A stretch of DNA of 64,000 bases from Ryuthela nishihirai (taxonomy: Eukaryota > Arthropoda > Arachnida > Araneae > Heptathelidae), in the NCBI GenBank assembly GCA_038380435.1, contig JAWZYU010000030.1, positions 65,731,817 to 65,795,816 of the forward strand, in the 5' to 3' direction. Position 1 is the first letter of the stretch, and every line of letters begins with the position of its first letter. The notes under the pieces were generated by a model. The model did no database searches. It was given only the letters and a program-made list of their open reading frames with translations, and was not told the DNA's origin. The position numbers and the translations under genes are program-made. Positions 47,177-62,100 of this stretch are shown here, in pieces.

Positions 47177-50100
47177 ATAGTGGTAAAAATTGAAAGATAT
47201 TTTTTTTTCCAAATTGTCCTAGAGCAGTGTTCTTGGTATTCATTCGAAAGGAAATTTCAAGGACATTAACCGTCTTTGAATGAAGTGGATATCTCGAATA
47301 GTTATGGAGAAAAACAGTAAAAACCCCAACTATAGTGGTAAAAATTGAAAGGTAAATTTATTTTCCAAATTTTTCCAAAAGTAAATTTTTCCTATTTTCC
47401 AAAAGAAAAACAGGAAAAACCCCAACTATAGAGGAAAAATATTGAAAGATAAATGTTTTTCCAAATTGTCCTGGAGCAGTGTTCTTGGTATTCATTCGAA
47501 AGGAAATTTCGAGGACATTAACTCTGTCTTTGAATGAAGTGGATATCTCGAACAGTTATGGAGGAAAACTGGAAAAACCCCAACTACAGAGGAAAAAAAT
47601 TGAAAGATAAATGATTTTCCAAATTGTCCTAGAGCAGTGTTCTTGGTATTCATTCGAAAGGAAATTTCGAGGACATTAACCCTGTCTTGGAATGAAATTG
47701 ATATCTCGAATACTTATGGAGAAAAACCCCAATTATAGTGGTAAAAATAGAAATATTAATTTTTTCCAAATTGTCTTAGCGTTCTTGGTATTCATTCGAA
47801 AGGAAATTTCAAGGACATTCACCCTGTCTTTGAATGAAGTTGATGTCTCGATTAGTTATGGAGAAAAACAGGAGAAACCCCAAATATAGTGGTAAAAATT
47901 GAAAAATATTTTTTTTTCCAAATTGTCCTACAGCAGTGTTCTTGGTATTCGTTCGGAAGGAAATTTCGAGGACATTAACCCTGTCTTTGAATGAAGTTGA
48001 CATCTCGAATAGTTATGGAGAAAAACAGCAAAAACCCCAACTATAGTGGTAAAAATTGAAAGGTAAATTTATTTTCCAAATTATTCTAGATTGTTGTTCT
48101 TGGTATTCAATTAGAAAGAGATTTTTCAAGAACATCAACCCTGTCTTTGAATGAAGTTCATATCTCGAACAGTTAAGGAGAAAAACCCCAACTGTAGGGG
48201 TAAAAAAATTGCAAGATAAATTTTCTTGCAAATTGTCCTAAATTGTTCTTGGTATTCATTCGAAAGAGAATTGCAAGGACATTAGCCCTCTCTTTGAATG
48301 AAGTTGATGTCTCGAATAGTTGTGGGGAAAAACCCCAACTGTAGTGGTAAAAATTGAAAGATAATTTTCTTTTCCAAATTGTCCTAGAGTAGTGTTCTTG
48401 GTATTCATTCGAAAGGAAATCACGAGGACATTAACCCTGTCTTTGAATGAAGTGGATATCTCGAATAGTTATGGAGGAAAACTGGAAAACCCCCAACTAT
48501 AGAGGTAAAAAATTGAAAGAGAAATTTTTTTCCAAATTGTCCTAGAGCAGTGTTCTTGGTATTCATTCGAAAGGAAATTTCGAGGACATTAACTCTGTCT
48601 TTGAATGAAACTGATATCTCGAAAACTTATGGAGAAAAACAGGTAAAACCCCAACTACAGAGGAAAAAAATTGAAAGATAAATGTTTTTCCAAATTGTCC
48701 TAGAGCAGTGTTCTTGGTATTCATTCGAAAGGAAATTTCAAGGACATTAACTCTGTCTTTGAATGAAACTGATATCTCGAATACTTATGGAGAAAAACAG
48801 GAAAAACCCCAACTATAGAGGAAAAAAATTGAAAGATAAATGTTTTTCCAAATTGTCCTGGAGCAGTGTTCTTGGTATTCATTCGAAAGGAAATTTCGAG
48901 GACATTAACTCTGTCTTTGAATGAAGTGGATATCTCGAACAGTTATGGAGGAAAACTGGAAAATCCCCAACTACAGAGAAAAAAAATTGAAAGATAAATG
49001 TTTTTCCAAATTGTCCTACAGCAGTGTTCTTGGTATTCATTCGAAAGGAAATTTCGAGGACATTAACTCTGTCTTGGAATGAAACTGATATCTCGAATAC
49101 TTATGGAGAAAAACAGGAAAAACCCCAAATACAGAGGAAAAAAATTGAAAGATAAATGTTTTTCCAAATTGTCCTAGAGCAGTGTTCTTGGTATTCATTC
49201 GAAAGGAAATTTCGAGGACATTAACTCTGTCTTTGAATGAAGTGGATATCTCGAACAGTTATGTAGGAAAACTGGAAAAACCCCAACTACAGAGGAAAAA
49301 AATTGAAAGATAAATGTTTTTCCAAATTGTCCTAGAGCAGTGTTCTTGGTATTCATTCGAAAGGAAATTTCAAGGACATTCACCCTGTCTTTGAATGAAG
49401 TTGATGTCTCGAATAGTTGAGGAGAAAAACACCACCTGTATTGGTAAAAATTGAAAGATAATTTTTTTCCCCAAATTGTCCTAGAGCAGTGTTCTTGGTA
49501 TTCATTCGAAAGGAAATTTCGAGGACATTAACCCTGTCTTTGAATGAAATTGATATCTCGAATACTTATGGAGAAAAACAGGAAAAACCCCAACTATAGT
49601 GGTAAAAATTGAAAGATAAATTTCTTTCCAAATTGTTCTAGTGCAGTGTTCTTGGTATTCATTCGAAAGGAAATTTCGAGGACATTAACCCTGTCTTTGA
49701 ATGAAATTGATATCTCGAATACTTATGGAGAAAAACAGGAAAAACCCCAACTATAGTGGTAAAAATTGAAAGATAAATTTCTTTCCAAATTGTTCTAGTG
49801 CAGTGTTCTTGGTATTCATTCGAAAGGAAATTTCGAGGACATTAACCCTGTCTTTGAATGAAATTGATATCTCGAATACTTATGGAGAAAAACAGGAAAA
49901 ACCCCAACTATAGTGGTAAAAATTGATAGATAAATTTCTTTCCAAATTGTCCTAGAGCAGTGTTCTTGGTATTCATTCGAAAGGAAATTTCGAGGACATT
50001 AACCCTGTCTTTGAATGAAATTGATATCTCAAATACTTATGGAGAAAAACAGGAAAAACCCCAACTATAGTGGTAAAAATTGAGAGATAAATTTCTTTCC

Positions 50101-53100
50101 AAATTGTCCTAGAGCAGTGTTCTTGGTATTCATTCGAAAGGAAATTTCGAGGACATTAACCCTGTCTTTGAATGAAATTGATATCTCAAATACTTATGGA
50201 GAAAAACAGGAAAAACCCCAACTATAGTGGTAAAAATTGCAAGATAAATTTTTTTCCAAATTGTCCTAGAGCAGTGTTCTTGGTATTCTTTCGAAAGGAA
50301 ATTTCGAATACATTAACCCTGTCTTTTAATGAAGTTGATATCTCGAATACTTATGGAGAAAAACTGGAAAAACCCCAACTGTAGTAAAAATCGAAAGATA
50401 TATATATTTTTTCAAATTCTCCTAGAGTAGTATTCTTGGTATTCATTCGAAAGGAAATTTCAAGGACATTAACCCTGTCTTTGAATGAAATTGATATCTC
50501 GAATACTTATGGAGAAAAACAGGAAAAACCCCAACTACAGAGGAAAAAAATTGAAAGAAAAATGTTTTTCCAAATTGTCCTAGAGCAGTGTTCTTGGTAT
50601 TCGTTCGAAAGGAAATTTCGAGGACATTAACCCTGTCTTTGAATGAAGTGGATACTCGAATAGTTATGGAGTAAAACAATAAAAACCCCAACTATAGAGG
50701 TAAAAATTGAAATATTAATTTTTTCCAAATTGTCTTAGCGTTCTTGGTATTTATTCGAAAGGAAATTTCGAGGACATTAACCCTGTCTTTGAATGAAATT
50801 GATATCTCGAATACTTATGGAGAAAAACAGGAAAAACCCCAAATATAGTGGTAAAAATTGAGAGATAATTTTTTTTTCCCAAATTGTCCTAGAGTAGTGT
50901 TCTTGGTATTCATTCGAAAGGAAATTACGAGGACATTAACCCTGTCTTTGAATGAAGTGGATATCTCGAATAGTTATGGAGGAAAACTGGAAAACCCCAA
51001 CTATAGAGGTAAAAAATTGAAAGATAAATTTTTTTGCAAATTGTCCTACAGCAGTGTTCTTGGTATTCATTCGAAAGGAAATTTCGAGGACATTAACCCT
51101 GTCTTGGAATGAAATTGATATCTCGAATACTTATGGAGAAAAACAGGAAAAACCCCAACTATAGTGGTAAAAATTCCAAGATAAATTTTTTCCAAATTGT
51201 TCTAGAGCAGTGTTCTTGGTATTCATTCGAAAGGAAATTTCGAGGACATTAACCCTGTCTTTGAATGAAGTTGATAACTCGAATAGTTGTGGAGAAAAAC
51301 TGGAAAAACCCCAACTGTAGTAAAAATTGAAAGATATATATATTTTTTGAAATTCTCCTAGAGTAGTGTTCTTGGTATTCATTCGAAAGGAAATTTCAAG
51401 GACATTAACTCTGTCTTTGAATGAAACTGATATCTCGAATACTTATGGAGAAAAACAGGAAAAACCCCAAATACAGAGGAAAAAAATTGAAAGATAAATG
51501 TTTTTCCAAATTGTCCTAGAGCAGTGTTCTTGGTATTCATTCGAAAGGAAATTTCGAGGACATTAACTCTGTCTTTGAATGAAGCGGATATCTCGAACAG
51601 TTATGTAGGAAAACTGGAAAAACCCCAACTACAGAGGAAAAAAATTGAAAGATAAATGTTTTTCCAAATTGTCCTAGAGCAGTGTTCTTGGTATTCATTC
51701 GAAAGGAAATTTCAAGGACATTCACCCTGTCTTTGAATGAAGTTGATGTCTCGAATAGTTGAGGAGAAAAACCCCAACTGTATTGGTAAAAATTGAAAGA
51801 TAATTTTTTTCCCCAAATTGTCCTAGAGCAGTGTTCTTGGTATTCATTCGAAAGGAAATTTCGAGGACATTAACCCTGTCTTTGAATGAAATTGATATCT
51901 CGAATACTTATGGAGAAAAACAGGAAAACCCCCAACTACAGTGGTAAAAATTGAAAGATAAATTTCTTTCCAAATTGTTCTAGTGCAGTGTTCTTGGTAT
52001 TCATTCAAAAGGAAATTTCGAGGACATTAACCCTGTCTTTGAATGAAATTGATATCTCGAATACTTATGGAGAAAAACAGGAAAAACCCCAACTATAGTG
52101 GTAAAAATTGAGAGATAAATTTCTTTCCAAATTGTCGTAGAGCAGTGTTCTTGGTATTCATTCGAAAGGAAATTTCGAGGACATTAACCCTGTCTTTGAA
52201 TGAAATTGATATCTCAAATACTTATGGAGAAAAACAGGAAAAAACCCCAACTATAGTGGTAAAAATTGCAAGATAAATTTTTTTCCAAATTGTCCTAGAG
52301 CAGTGTTCTTGGTATTCTTTCGAAAGGAAATTTCGAATACATTAACCCTGTCTTTTAATGAAGTTGATATCTCGAATACTTATGGAGAAAAACTGGAAAA
52401 ACCCCAACTGTAGTAAAAATCGAAAGATATATATATTTTTTCAAATTCTCCTAGAGTAGTGTTCTTGGTATTCATTCGAAAGGAAATTTCAAGGACATTA
52501 ACTCTGTCTTTGAATGAAACTGATATCTCGAATACTTATGGAGAAAAACAGGAAAAACCCCAACTACAGAGGAAAAAAATTGAAAGAAAAATGTTTTTCC
52601 AAATTGTCCTAGAGCAGTGTTCTTGGTATTCGTTCGAAAGGAAATTTCGAGGACATTAACCCTGTCTTTGAATGAAGTGGATACTCGAATAGTTATGGAG
52701 TAAAACAATAAAAACCCCAACTATAGAGGTAAAAATTGAAATATTAATTTTTTCCAAATTGTCTTAGCGTTCTTGGTATTTATTCGAAAGGAAATTTCGA
52801 GGACATTAACACTGTCTTTGAATGAAATTGATATCTCGAATACTTATGGAGAAAAACAGGAAAAACCCCAAATATAGTGGTAAAAATTGAAAGATAATTT
52901 TTTTTCCCAAATTGTCCTAGAGTAGTGTTCTTGGTATTCATTCGAAAGGAAATTACGAGGACATTAACCCTGTCTTTGAATGAAGTGGATATCTCGAATA
53001 GTTATGGAGGAAAACTGGAAAACCCCCAACTATAGAGGTAAAAAAATTGAAAGATAAATTTTTTTGCAAATTGTCCTAGAGCAGTGTTCTTGGTATTCAT

Positions 53101-56100
53101 TCGAAAGGAAATTTCGAGTACATTAACCCTGTCTTTGAATGAAGTTGATATCTCGAATACTTATGGAGAAAAACTGAAAAAACCCCAACTATAGAGGTAA
53201 AAACATTGAAAGAGAAATTTTTTTCGAAATTGTCCTAGAGCAGTGCTCTTGGTATTCATTCCAAAGGAAATTTCAAGGACATTAACCCTGTCTTTGAATG
53301 AAGTGGATATCTCGAATAGTTATAGAAAAAACAGTAAAAACCCCAACTATAGTGGTAAAAATTGAAAGATATTTTTTTTTTCGAAATTGTCCTAGAGCAG
53401 TGTTCTTGGTATTCATTCGAAAGGAAATTTCTAGGACATTAACTCTGTCTTTGAATGAAATTGATATCTCGAAGAGTTATGGGGAAAAACAGGCAAAACC
53501 TCAACTATAGTGGTAAAAATTGAAAGATAAATTTTTTTCCAAGTTGTCCTAGAGCAGTGTTCTTGGTATTCATTCGAAAGGAAATTTCAAGGACATTAAC
53601 CATCTTTGAATGAAGTGGATATCTCGAATAGTTATGGAGAAAAACAGTAAAAACCCCAACTATAGTGGTAAAAATTGAAAGGTAAATTTATTTTCCAAAT
53701 TATCCTAGATTATTGTTCTTGGTATTCATTAGAAAGAGATTTTTCAAGAACATCAACCCTGTCTTTGAATGAAGTTCATATCTCGAACAGTTGAGGAGAA
53801 AAACCCCAACTGTAGGGGTAAAAAAATTGCAAGATAAATTTTCTTCCAAATTGTCCTAAAGCATCGTTCTTGGTATGATTCGAAAGAGAATTTCAAGAAC
53901 ATTAACCCTGTCTTTGAATGAAGTTGATATCTCAAATAGTTGAGGGAAAAACCCCAACTGTAGTGGTAAAAAAATTGCAAGATAAATTTTCTTCCAAATT
54001 GTCCTAAATTGTTCTTGGTATTCATTCGAAAGAGAATTGCAAGGACATTAGCCCTCTCTTTGAATGAAGTTGATGTCTCGAATAGTTGTGGGGAAAAACC
54101 CCAACTGTAGTGGTAAAAATTGAAAGATATTTTTTTTCCCGAAATTGTCCTAGAGTAGTGTTCTTGGTATTCATTCGAAAGGAAATTTCGAGGACATTAA
54201 CCCTGTCTTTGAATGAAGTGGATATCTCGAATAGTTATGGGGGAAAACTGGAAAACCCCCAAATATAAAGGTAAAAAATTGAAAGAGAAATTTTTTTCCA
54301 AATTGTCCTAGAGCAGTGTTCTTGGTATTCATTCGAAAGGAAATTTCGAGGACAATAACCCTGTCTTTGAATGAAGTTGATAACTCGAATAGTTATAGAA
54401 AAAACAGTAAAAACCCCAACTATAGTGGTAAAAATTGAAAGATATTTTTTTTTTCGAAATTGTCCTAGAGTAGTGTTCGTGGTATTCATTCGAAAGGAAA
54501 TTTCAAGGACATTAACTCTGTCTTTGAATGAAACTGATATCTCGAATACTTATGGAGAAAAACAGGAAAAACCCCAACTATAGAGGAAAAAAATTGAAAG
54601 ATTAAAGTTTTTCCAAATTGTCCTGGAGCAGTGTTCTTGGTATTCATTCGAAAGGAAATTTCGAGGACATTAACTCTGTCTTTGAATGAAGTGGATATCT
54701 CGAACAGTTATGGAGGAAAACTGGAAAAACCCCAACTACAGAGGAAAAAAATTGAAAGATAAATGTTTTTCCAAATTGTACTAGAGCAGTGTTCTTGGTA
54801 TTCATTCGAAAGGATTTTTCGAGTACATTAACCCTGTCTTTGAATGAAGTTGATATCTCGAATACTTATGTACAAAAACTGGAAAAACCCCAACTGTAGT
54901 AAAAATTGAAAGATATATATATTTTTTCAAATTCTCCTAGAGTAGTGTTCTTGGTATTCATTCGAAAGGAAATTTCAAGGACATTAACTCTGTCTTTGAA
55001 TGAAGTGGATATCTTGAATACTTATGGAGAAAAACAGGAAAAACCCCAACTATAGTGGTAAAAAATGCAAGATAAATTTTTTTCCAAATTGTCCTAGAGC
55101 AGTGTTCTTGGTATTCATTCAAAAGGAAATTTCGAGGACATTAACTCTGTCTTTGAATGAAGTGGATATCTCGAACAGTTATGTAGGAAAACTGGAAAAA
55201 CCCCAACTACAGAGGAAAAAAATTGAAAGATAAATGTTTTTCCAAATTGTCCTAGAGCAGTGTTCTTGGTATTCATTCGAAAGGAAATTTCAAGGACATT
55301 CACCCTGTCTTTGAATGAAGTTGATGTCTCGAATAGTTGAGGAGAAAAACCCCAACTGTATTGGTAAAAATTGAAAGATAATTTTTTTCCCCAAATTGTC
55401 CTAGAGCAGTGTTCTTGGTATTCATTGGAAAGGAAATTTCGAGGACATTAACCCTGTCTTTGAATGAAATTGATATCTCGAATACTTACGGAGAAAAACA
55501 GGAAAAACCACAACTATAGTGGTAAAAATTGAAAGATAAATTTCTTTCCAAATTGTCCTAGTGCAGTGTTCTTGGTATTCATTCGAAAGGAAATTTCGAG
55601 GACATTAACCCTGTCTTTGAATGAAATTGATATCTCGAATACTTATGGAGAAAAACAGGAAAATCCCCAACTATAGTGGTAAAAATTGAGAGATAAATTT
55701 CTTTCCAAATTGTCCTAGAGCAGTGTTCTTGGTATTCATTCGAAAGGAAATTTCGAGGACATTAACCCTGTCTTTGAATGAAATTGATATCTCAAATACT
55801 TATGGAGAAAAACAGGAAAAACCCCAAATACAGAGGAAAAAAATTGAAAGATAAATGTTTTTCCAAATTGTCCTAGAGGAGTGTTCTTGGTATTCATTCG
55901 AAAGGAAATTTCAAGGACATTCACCCTGTCTTTGAATGAAGTTGATGTCTCGAATAGTTGAGGAGAAAAACCCCAACTGTATTGGTAAAAATTGAAAGAT
56001 AATTTTTTTCGCCAAATTGTCCTAGAGCAGTGTTCTTGGTATTCTTTCGAAAGGAAATTTCGAATACATTAACCCTGTCTTTTAATGAAGTTGATATCTC

Positions 56101-59100
56101 GAATACTTATGGAGAAAAACTGGAAAAACCCCAACTGTAGTAAAAATCGAAAGATATATATATTTTTTCAAATTCTCCTAGAGTAGTGTTCTTGGTATTC
56201 ATTCGAAAGGAAATTTCAAGGACATTAACTCTGTCTTTGAATGAAACTGATATCTCGAATACTTATGGAGAAAAACAGGAAAAACCCCAACTACAGAGGA
56301 AACAAATTGAAAGAAAAATGTTTTTCCAAATTGTCCTAGAGCAGTGTTCTTGGTATTCGTTCGAAAGGAAATTTCGAGGACATTAACCCTGTCTTTGAAT
56401 GAAGTGGATACTCGAATAGTTATGGAGTAAAACAGTAAAAACCCCAACTATCGAGGTAAAAATTGAAATATTAATTTTTTCCAAATTGTCTTAGCGTTCT
56501 TGGTATTTATTCGAAAGGAAATTTCAAGGACATTCACCTTGTCTTTGAATGAAGTTGACATCTCGAATAGTTATGGAGAAAAACAGGAAAAACCCCAAAT
56601 ATAGTGGTAAAAATTGAAAGATAATTTTTTTCCCCAAATTGTCCTAGAGTAGTGTTCTTGGTATTCATTCGAAAGGAAATTACGAGGACATTAACCCTGT
56701 CTTTGAATGAAGTGGATATCTCGAATAGTTATGGAGGAAAACTGGAAAACCCCCAACTATAGAGGTAAAAAATTGAAAGATAAATTTTTTTGCAAATTGT
56801 CCTAGAGCAGTGTTCTTGGTGTTCATTCGAAAGGAAATTTCAAGTACATTAACCCTGTCTTTGAATGAAGTTGATATCTCGAATACTTATGGAGAAAAAC
56901 TGGAAAAACCCCAACTATAGAGGTAAAAACATTGAAAGAGAAATTTTTTTCGAAATTGTCCTAGAGCAGTGCTCTTGGTATTCATTCCAAAGGAAATTTC
57001 GAGGACATTAACCCTGTCTTTGAATGAAGTGGATATCTCGAATAGTTATAGAAAAAACAGTAAAAACCCCAACTATAGTGGTAAAAATTGAAAGATATTT
57101 TTTTTTTCGAAATTGTCCTAGAGCAGTGTTCTTGGTATTCATTCGAAAGGAAATTTCTAGGACATTAACTCTGTCTTTGAATGAAATTGATATCTCGAAG
57201 AGTTATGGGGAAAAACAGGCAAAACCTCAACTATAGTGGTAAAAATTGAAAGATAAATTTTTTTACAAGTTGTCCTAGAGCAGTGTTCTTGGTATTCATT
57301 CGAAAGGAAATTTCAAGGACATTAACCATCTTTGAATGAAGTGGATATCTCGAATAGTTATGGAGAAAAACAGTAAAAACCCCAACTATAGTGGTAAAAA
57401 TTGAAAGGTAAATTTATTTTCCAAATTATTCTAGATTATTGTTCTTGGTATTCATTAGAAAGAGATTTTTCAAGAACATGAACCCTGTCTTTGAATGAAG
57501 TTCATATCTCGAACAGTTGAGGAGAAAAACCCCAACTGTAGGGGTAAAAAATTGCAAGATAAATTTTCTTCCAAATTGTACTAAAGCATCGTTCTTGGTA
57601 TGATTCGAAAGAGAATTTCAAGAACATTAACCCTGTCTTTGAATGAAGTTGATATCTCAAATAGTTGAGGGAAAAACCCCAACTGTAGGGGTAAAAAAAT
57701 TGCAAGATAAATTTTCTTCCAAATTGTCCTAAATTGTTCTTGGTATTCATTCGAAAGAGAATTGCAAGGACATTAGCCCTCTCTTTGAATGAAGTTGATG
57801 TCTCGAATAGTTGTGGGGAAAAACCCCAACTGTAGTGGTAAAAATTGAAAGATAATTTTTTTCCCCGAAATTGTCCTAGAGTAGTGTTCTTGGTATTCAT
57901 TCGAAAGGAAATTTCGAGGACATTAACCCTGTCTTTGAATGAAGTGGATATCTCGAATAGTTATGGGGGAAAACTGGAAAACCCCCAAATATAGAGGTAA
58001 AAAATTGAAAGAGAAATTTTTTTCGAAATTGTCCTAGAGCAGTGTTCTTGGTATTCATTCGAAAGGAAATTTCGAGGACAATAACCCTGTCTTTGAATGA
58101 AGTTGATAACTCGAATAGTTGTGGAGAAAAACAGGAAAAGCCCCAACTGTAGTAAAAATTGAAAGATATATATATGTTTTTCAAATTCTCCTAGAGTAGT
58201 GTTCGTGGTATTCATTCGAAAGGAAATTTCAAGGACATTAACTCTGTCTTTAAATGAAACTGATATCTCGAATACTTATGGAGAAAAACAGGAAAAACCC
58301 CAACTATAGAGGAAAAAAATTGAAAGATAAATGTTTTTCCAAATTGTCCTGGAGCAGTGTTCTTGGTATTCATTCGAAAGGAAATTTCGAGGATATTAAC
58401 TCTGTCTTTGAATGAAGTGGATATCTCGAATAGTTATGGAGAAAAACAGTAAAAACCCCAACTATAGTGGTAAAAATTGAAAGGTAAATTTATTTTCCAA
58501 ATTATCCTAGATTATTGTTCTTGGTATTCATTAGAAAGAGATTTTTCAAGAACATCAACCCTGTCTTTGAATGAAGTTCATATCTCGAACAGTTGAGGAG
58601 AAAAACCCCAACTGTAGGGGTAAAAAAATTGCAAGATAAATTTTCTTCCAAATTGTCCTAAAGCATCGTTCTTGGTATGATTCGAAAGAGAATTTCAAGA
58701 ACATTAACCCTGTCTTTGAATGAAGTTGATATCTCAAATAGTTGAGGGAAAAACCCCAACTGTAGTGGTAAAAAAATTGCAAGATAAATTTTCTTCCAAA
58801 TTGTCCTAAATTGTTCTTGGTATTCATTCGAAAGAGAATTGCAAGGACATTAGCCCTCTCTTTGAATGAAGTTGATGTCTCGAATAGTTGTGGGGAAAAA
58901 CCCCAACTGTAGTGGTAAAAATTGAAAGATTTTTTTTTCCCGAAATTGTCCTAGAGTAGTGTTCTTGGTATTCATTCGAAAGGAAATTTCGAGGACATTA
59001 ACCCTGTCTTTGAATGAAGTGGATATCTCGAATAGTTATGGGGGAAAACTGGAAAACCCCCAAATATAAAGGTAAAAAATTGAAAGAGAAATTTTTTTCC

Positions 59101-62100
59101 AAATTGTCCTAGAGCAGTGTTCTTGGTATTCATTCGAAAGGAAATTTCGAGGACAATAACCCTGTCTTTGAATGAAGTTGATAACTCGAATAGTTGTGTA
59201 GAAAAACAGGAAAAGCCCCAACTGTAGTAAAAATCGAAAGATATATATATTTTTTCAAATTCTCCTAGAGTAGTGTTCTTGGTATTCATTCGAAAGGAAA
59301 TTTCAAGGACATTAACTCTGTCTTTGAATGAAACTGATATCTCGAATACTTATGGAGAAAAACAGGAAAAACCCCAACTACAGAGGAAAAAAATTGAAAG
59401 AAAAATGTTTTTCCAAATTGTCCTAGAGCAGTGTTCTTGGTATTCGTTCGAAAGGAAATTTCGAGGACATTAACCCTGTCTTTGAATGAAGTGGATACTC
59501 GAATAGTTATGGAGTAAAACAATAAAAACCCCAACTATAGAGGTAAAAATTGAAATATTAATTTTTTTCCAAATTGTCTTAGCGTTCTTGGTATTTATTC
59601 GAAAGGAAATTTCGAGGACATTAACCCTGTCTTTGAATGAAATTGATATCTCGAATACTTATGGAGAAAAACAGGAAAAACCCCAAATATAGTGGTAAAA
59701 ATTGAAAGATAATTTTTTTTCCCAAATTGTCCTAGAGTAGTGTTCTTGGTATTCATTCGAAAGGAAATTACGAGGACATTAACCCTGTCTTTGAATGAAG
59801 TGGATATCTCGAATAGTTATGGAGGAAAACTGGAAAACCCCCAACTATAGAGGTAAAAATTGAAATATTAATTTTTTCCAAATTGTCTTAGCGTTCTTGG
59901 TATTTATTCGAAAGGAAATTTCGAGGACATTAACCCTGTCTTTGAATGAAATTGATATCTCGAATACTTATGGAGAAAAACAGGAAAAACCCCAAATATA
60001 GTGGTAAAAATTGAAAGATAATTTTTTTTCCCAAATTGTCCTAGAGTAGTGTTCTTGGTATTCATTCGAAAGGAAATTACGAGGACATTAACCCTGTCTT
60101 TGAATGAAGTGGATATCTCGAATAGTTATGGAGGAAAACTGGAAAACCCCCAACTATAGAGGTAAAAAATTGAAAGATAAATTTTTTTGCAAATTGTCCT
60201 AGAGCAGTGCTCTTGGTATTCATTCCAAAGGAAATTTCGAGGACATTAACCCTGTCTTTGAATGAAGTGGATATCTCGAATAGTTATAGAAAAAACAGTA
60301 AAAACCCCAACTATAGTGGTAAAAATTGAAAGATATTTTTTTTTTCGAAATTGTCCTAGAGCAGTGTTCTTGGTATTCATTCGAAAGGAAATTTCTAGGA
60401 CATTAACTCTGTCTTTGAATGAAATTGATATCTCGAAGAGTTATGGGGAAAAACAGGCAAAACCTCAACTATAGTGGTAAAAATTGAAGGATAAATTTTT
60501 TTACAAGTTGTCCTAGAGCAGTGTTCTTGGTATTCATTCGAAAGGAAATTTCAAGGACATTAACCATCTTTGAATGAAGTGGATATCTCGAATAGTTATG
60601 GAGAAAAACAGTAAAAACCCCAACTATAGTGGTAAAAATTGAAAGGTAAATTTATTTTCCAAATTATTCTAGATTATTGTTCTTGGTATTCATTAGAAAG
60701 AGATTTTTCAAGAACATGAACCCTGTCTTTGAATGAAGTTCATATCTCGAACAGTTGAGGAGAAAAACCCCAACTGTAGGGGTAGAAAATTGCAAGATAA
60801 ATTTTCTTCCAAATTGTACTAAAGCATCGTTCTTGGTATGATTCGAAAGAGAATTTCAAGAACATTAACCCTGTCTTTGAATGAAGTTGATATCTCAAAT
60901 AGTTGAGGGAAAAACCCCAACTGTAGGGGTAAAAAAATTGCAAGATAAATTTTCTTCCAAATTGTCCTAAATTGTTCTTGGTATTCATTCGAAAGAGAAT
61001 TGCAAGGACATTAGCCCTCTCTTTGAATGAAGTTGATGTCTCGAATAGTTGTGGGGAAAAACCCCAACTGTAGTGGTAAAAATTGAAAGATAATTTTTTT
61101 CCCCGAAATTGTCCTAGAGTAGTGTTCTTGGTATTCATTCGAAAGGAAATTTCGAGGACATTAACTCTGTCTTTGAATGAAGTGGATATCTCGAATAGTT
61201 ATGGAGAAAAACTGGAAAAACCCCAACTACAGAGGAAAAAAATTGAAAGATAAATGTTTTTCCAAATTGTCCTAGAGCAGTGTTCTTGGTATTCATTCGA
61301 AAGGAAATTTCAAGGACATTAACTCTGTCTTTGAATGAAACTGATATCTCGAATACTTATGGAGAAAAACAGGAAAAACCCCAACTGTAGTAAAAATTGA
61401 AAGATATATATATTTTTTCAAATTCTCCTAGAGTAGTGTTCTTGGTATTCATTCGAAAGGAAATTTCAAGGACATTAACTCTGTCTTTGAATGAAGTGGA
61501 TATCTTGAATACTTATGGAGAAAAACAGGAAAAACCCCAACTATAGTGGTAAAAATTGCAAGATAAATTTTTTTCCAAATTGTCCTAGAGCAGTGTTCTT
61601 GGTATTCATTCAAAAGGAAATTTCGAGGACATTAACTCTGTCTTTGAATGAAGTGGATATCTCGAACAGTTATGTAGGAAAACTGGAAAAACCCCAACTA
61701 CAGAGGAAAAAAATTGAAAGATAAATGTTTTTCCAAATTGTCCTAGAGCAGTGTTCTTGGTATTCATTCGAAAGGAAATTTCAAGGACATTCACCCTGTC
61801 TTTGAATGAAGTTGATGTCTCGAATAGTTGAGGAGAAAAACCCCAACTGTATTGGTAAAAATTGAAAGATAATTTTTTTCCCCAAATTGTCCTAGAGCAG
61901 TGTTCTTGGTATTCATTGGAAAGAAAATTTCGAGGACATTAACCCTGTCTTTGAATGAAATTGATATCTCGAATACTTATGGAGAAAAACAGGAAAAACC
62001 ACATAGTGGTAAAAATTGAAAGATAAATTTCTGTCCAAATTGTCCTAGTGCAGTGTTCTTGGTATTCATTCGAAAGGAAATTTCGAGGACATTAACCCTG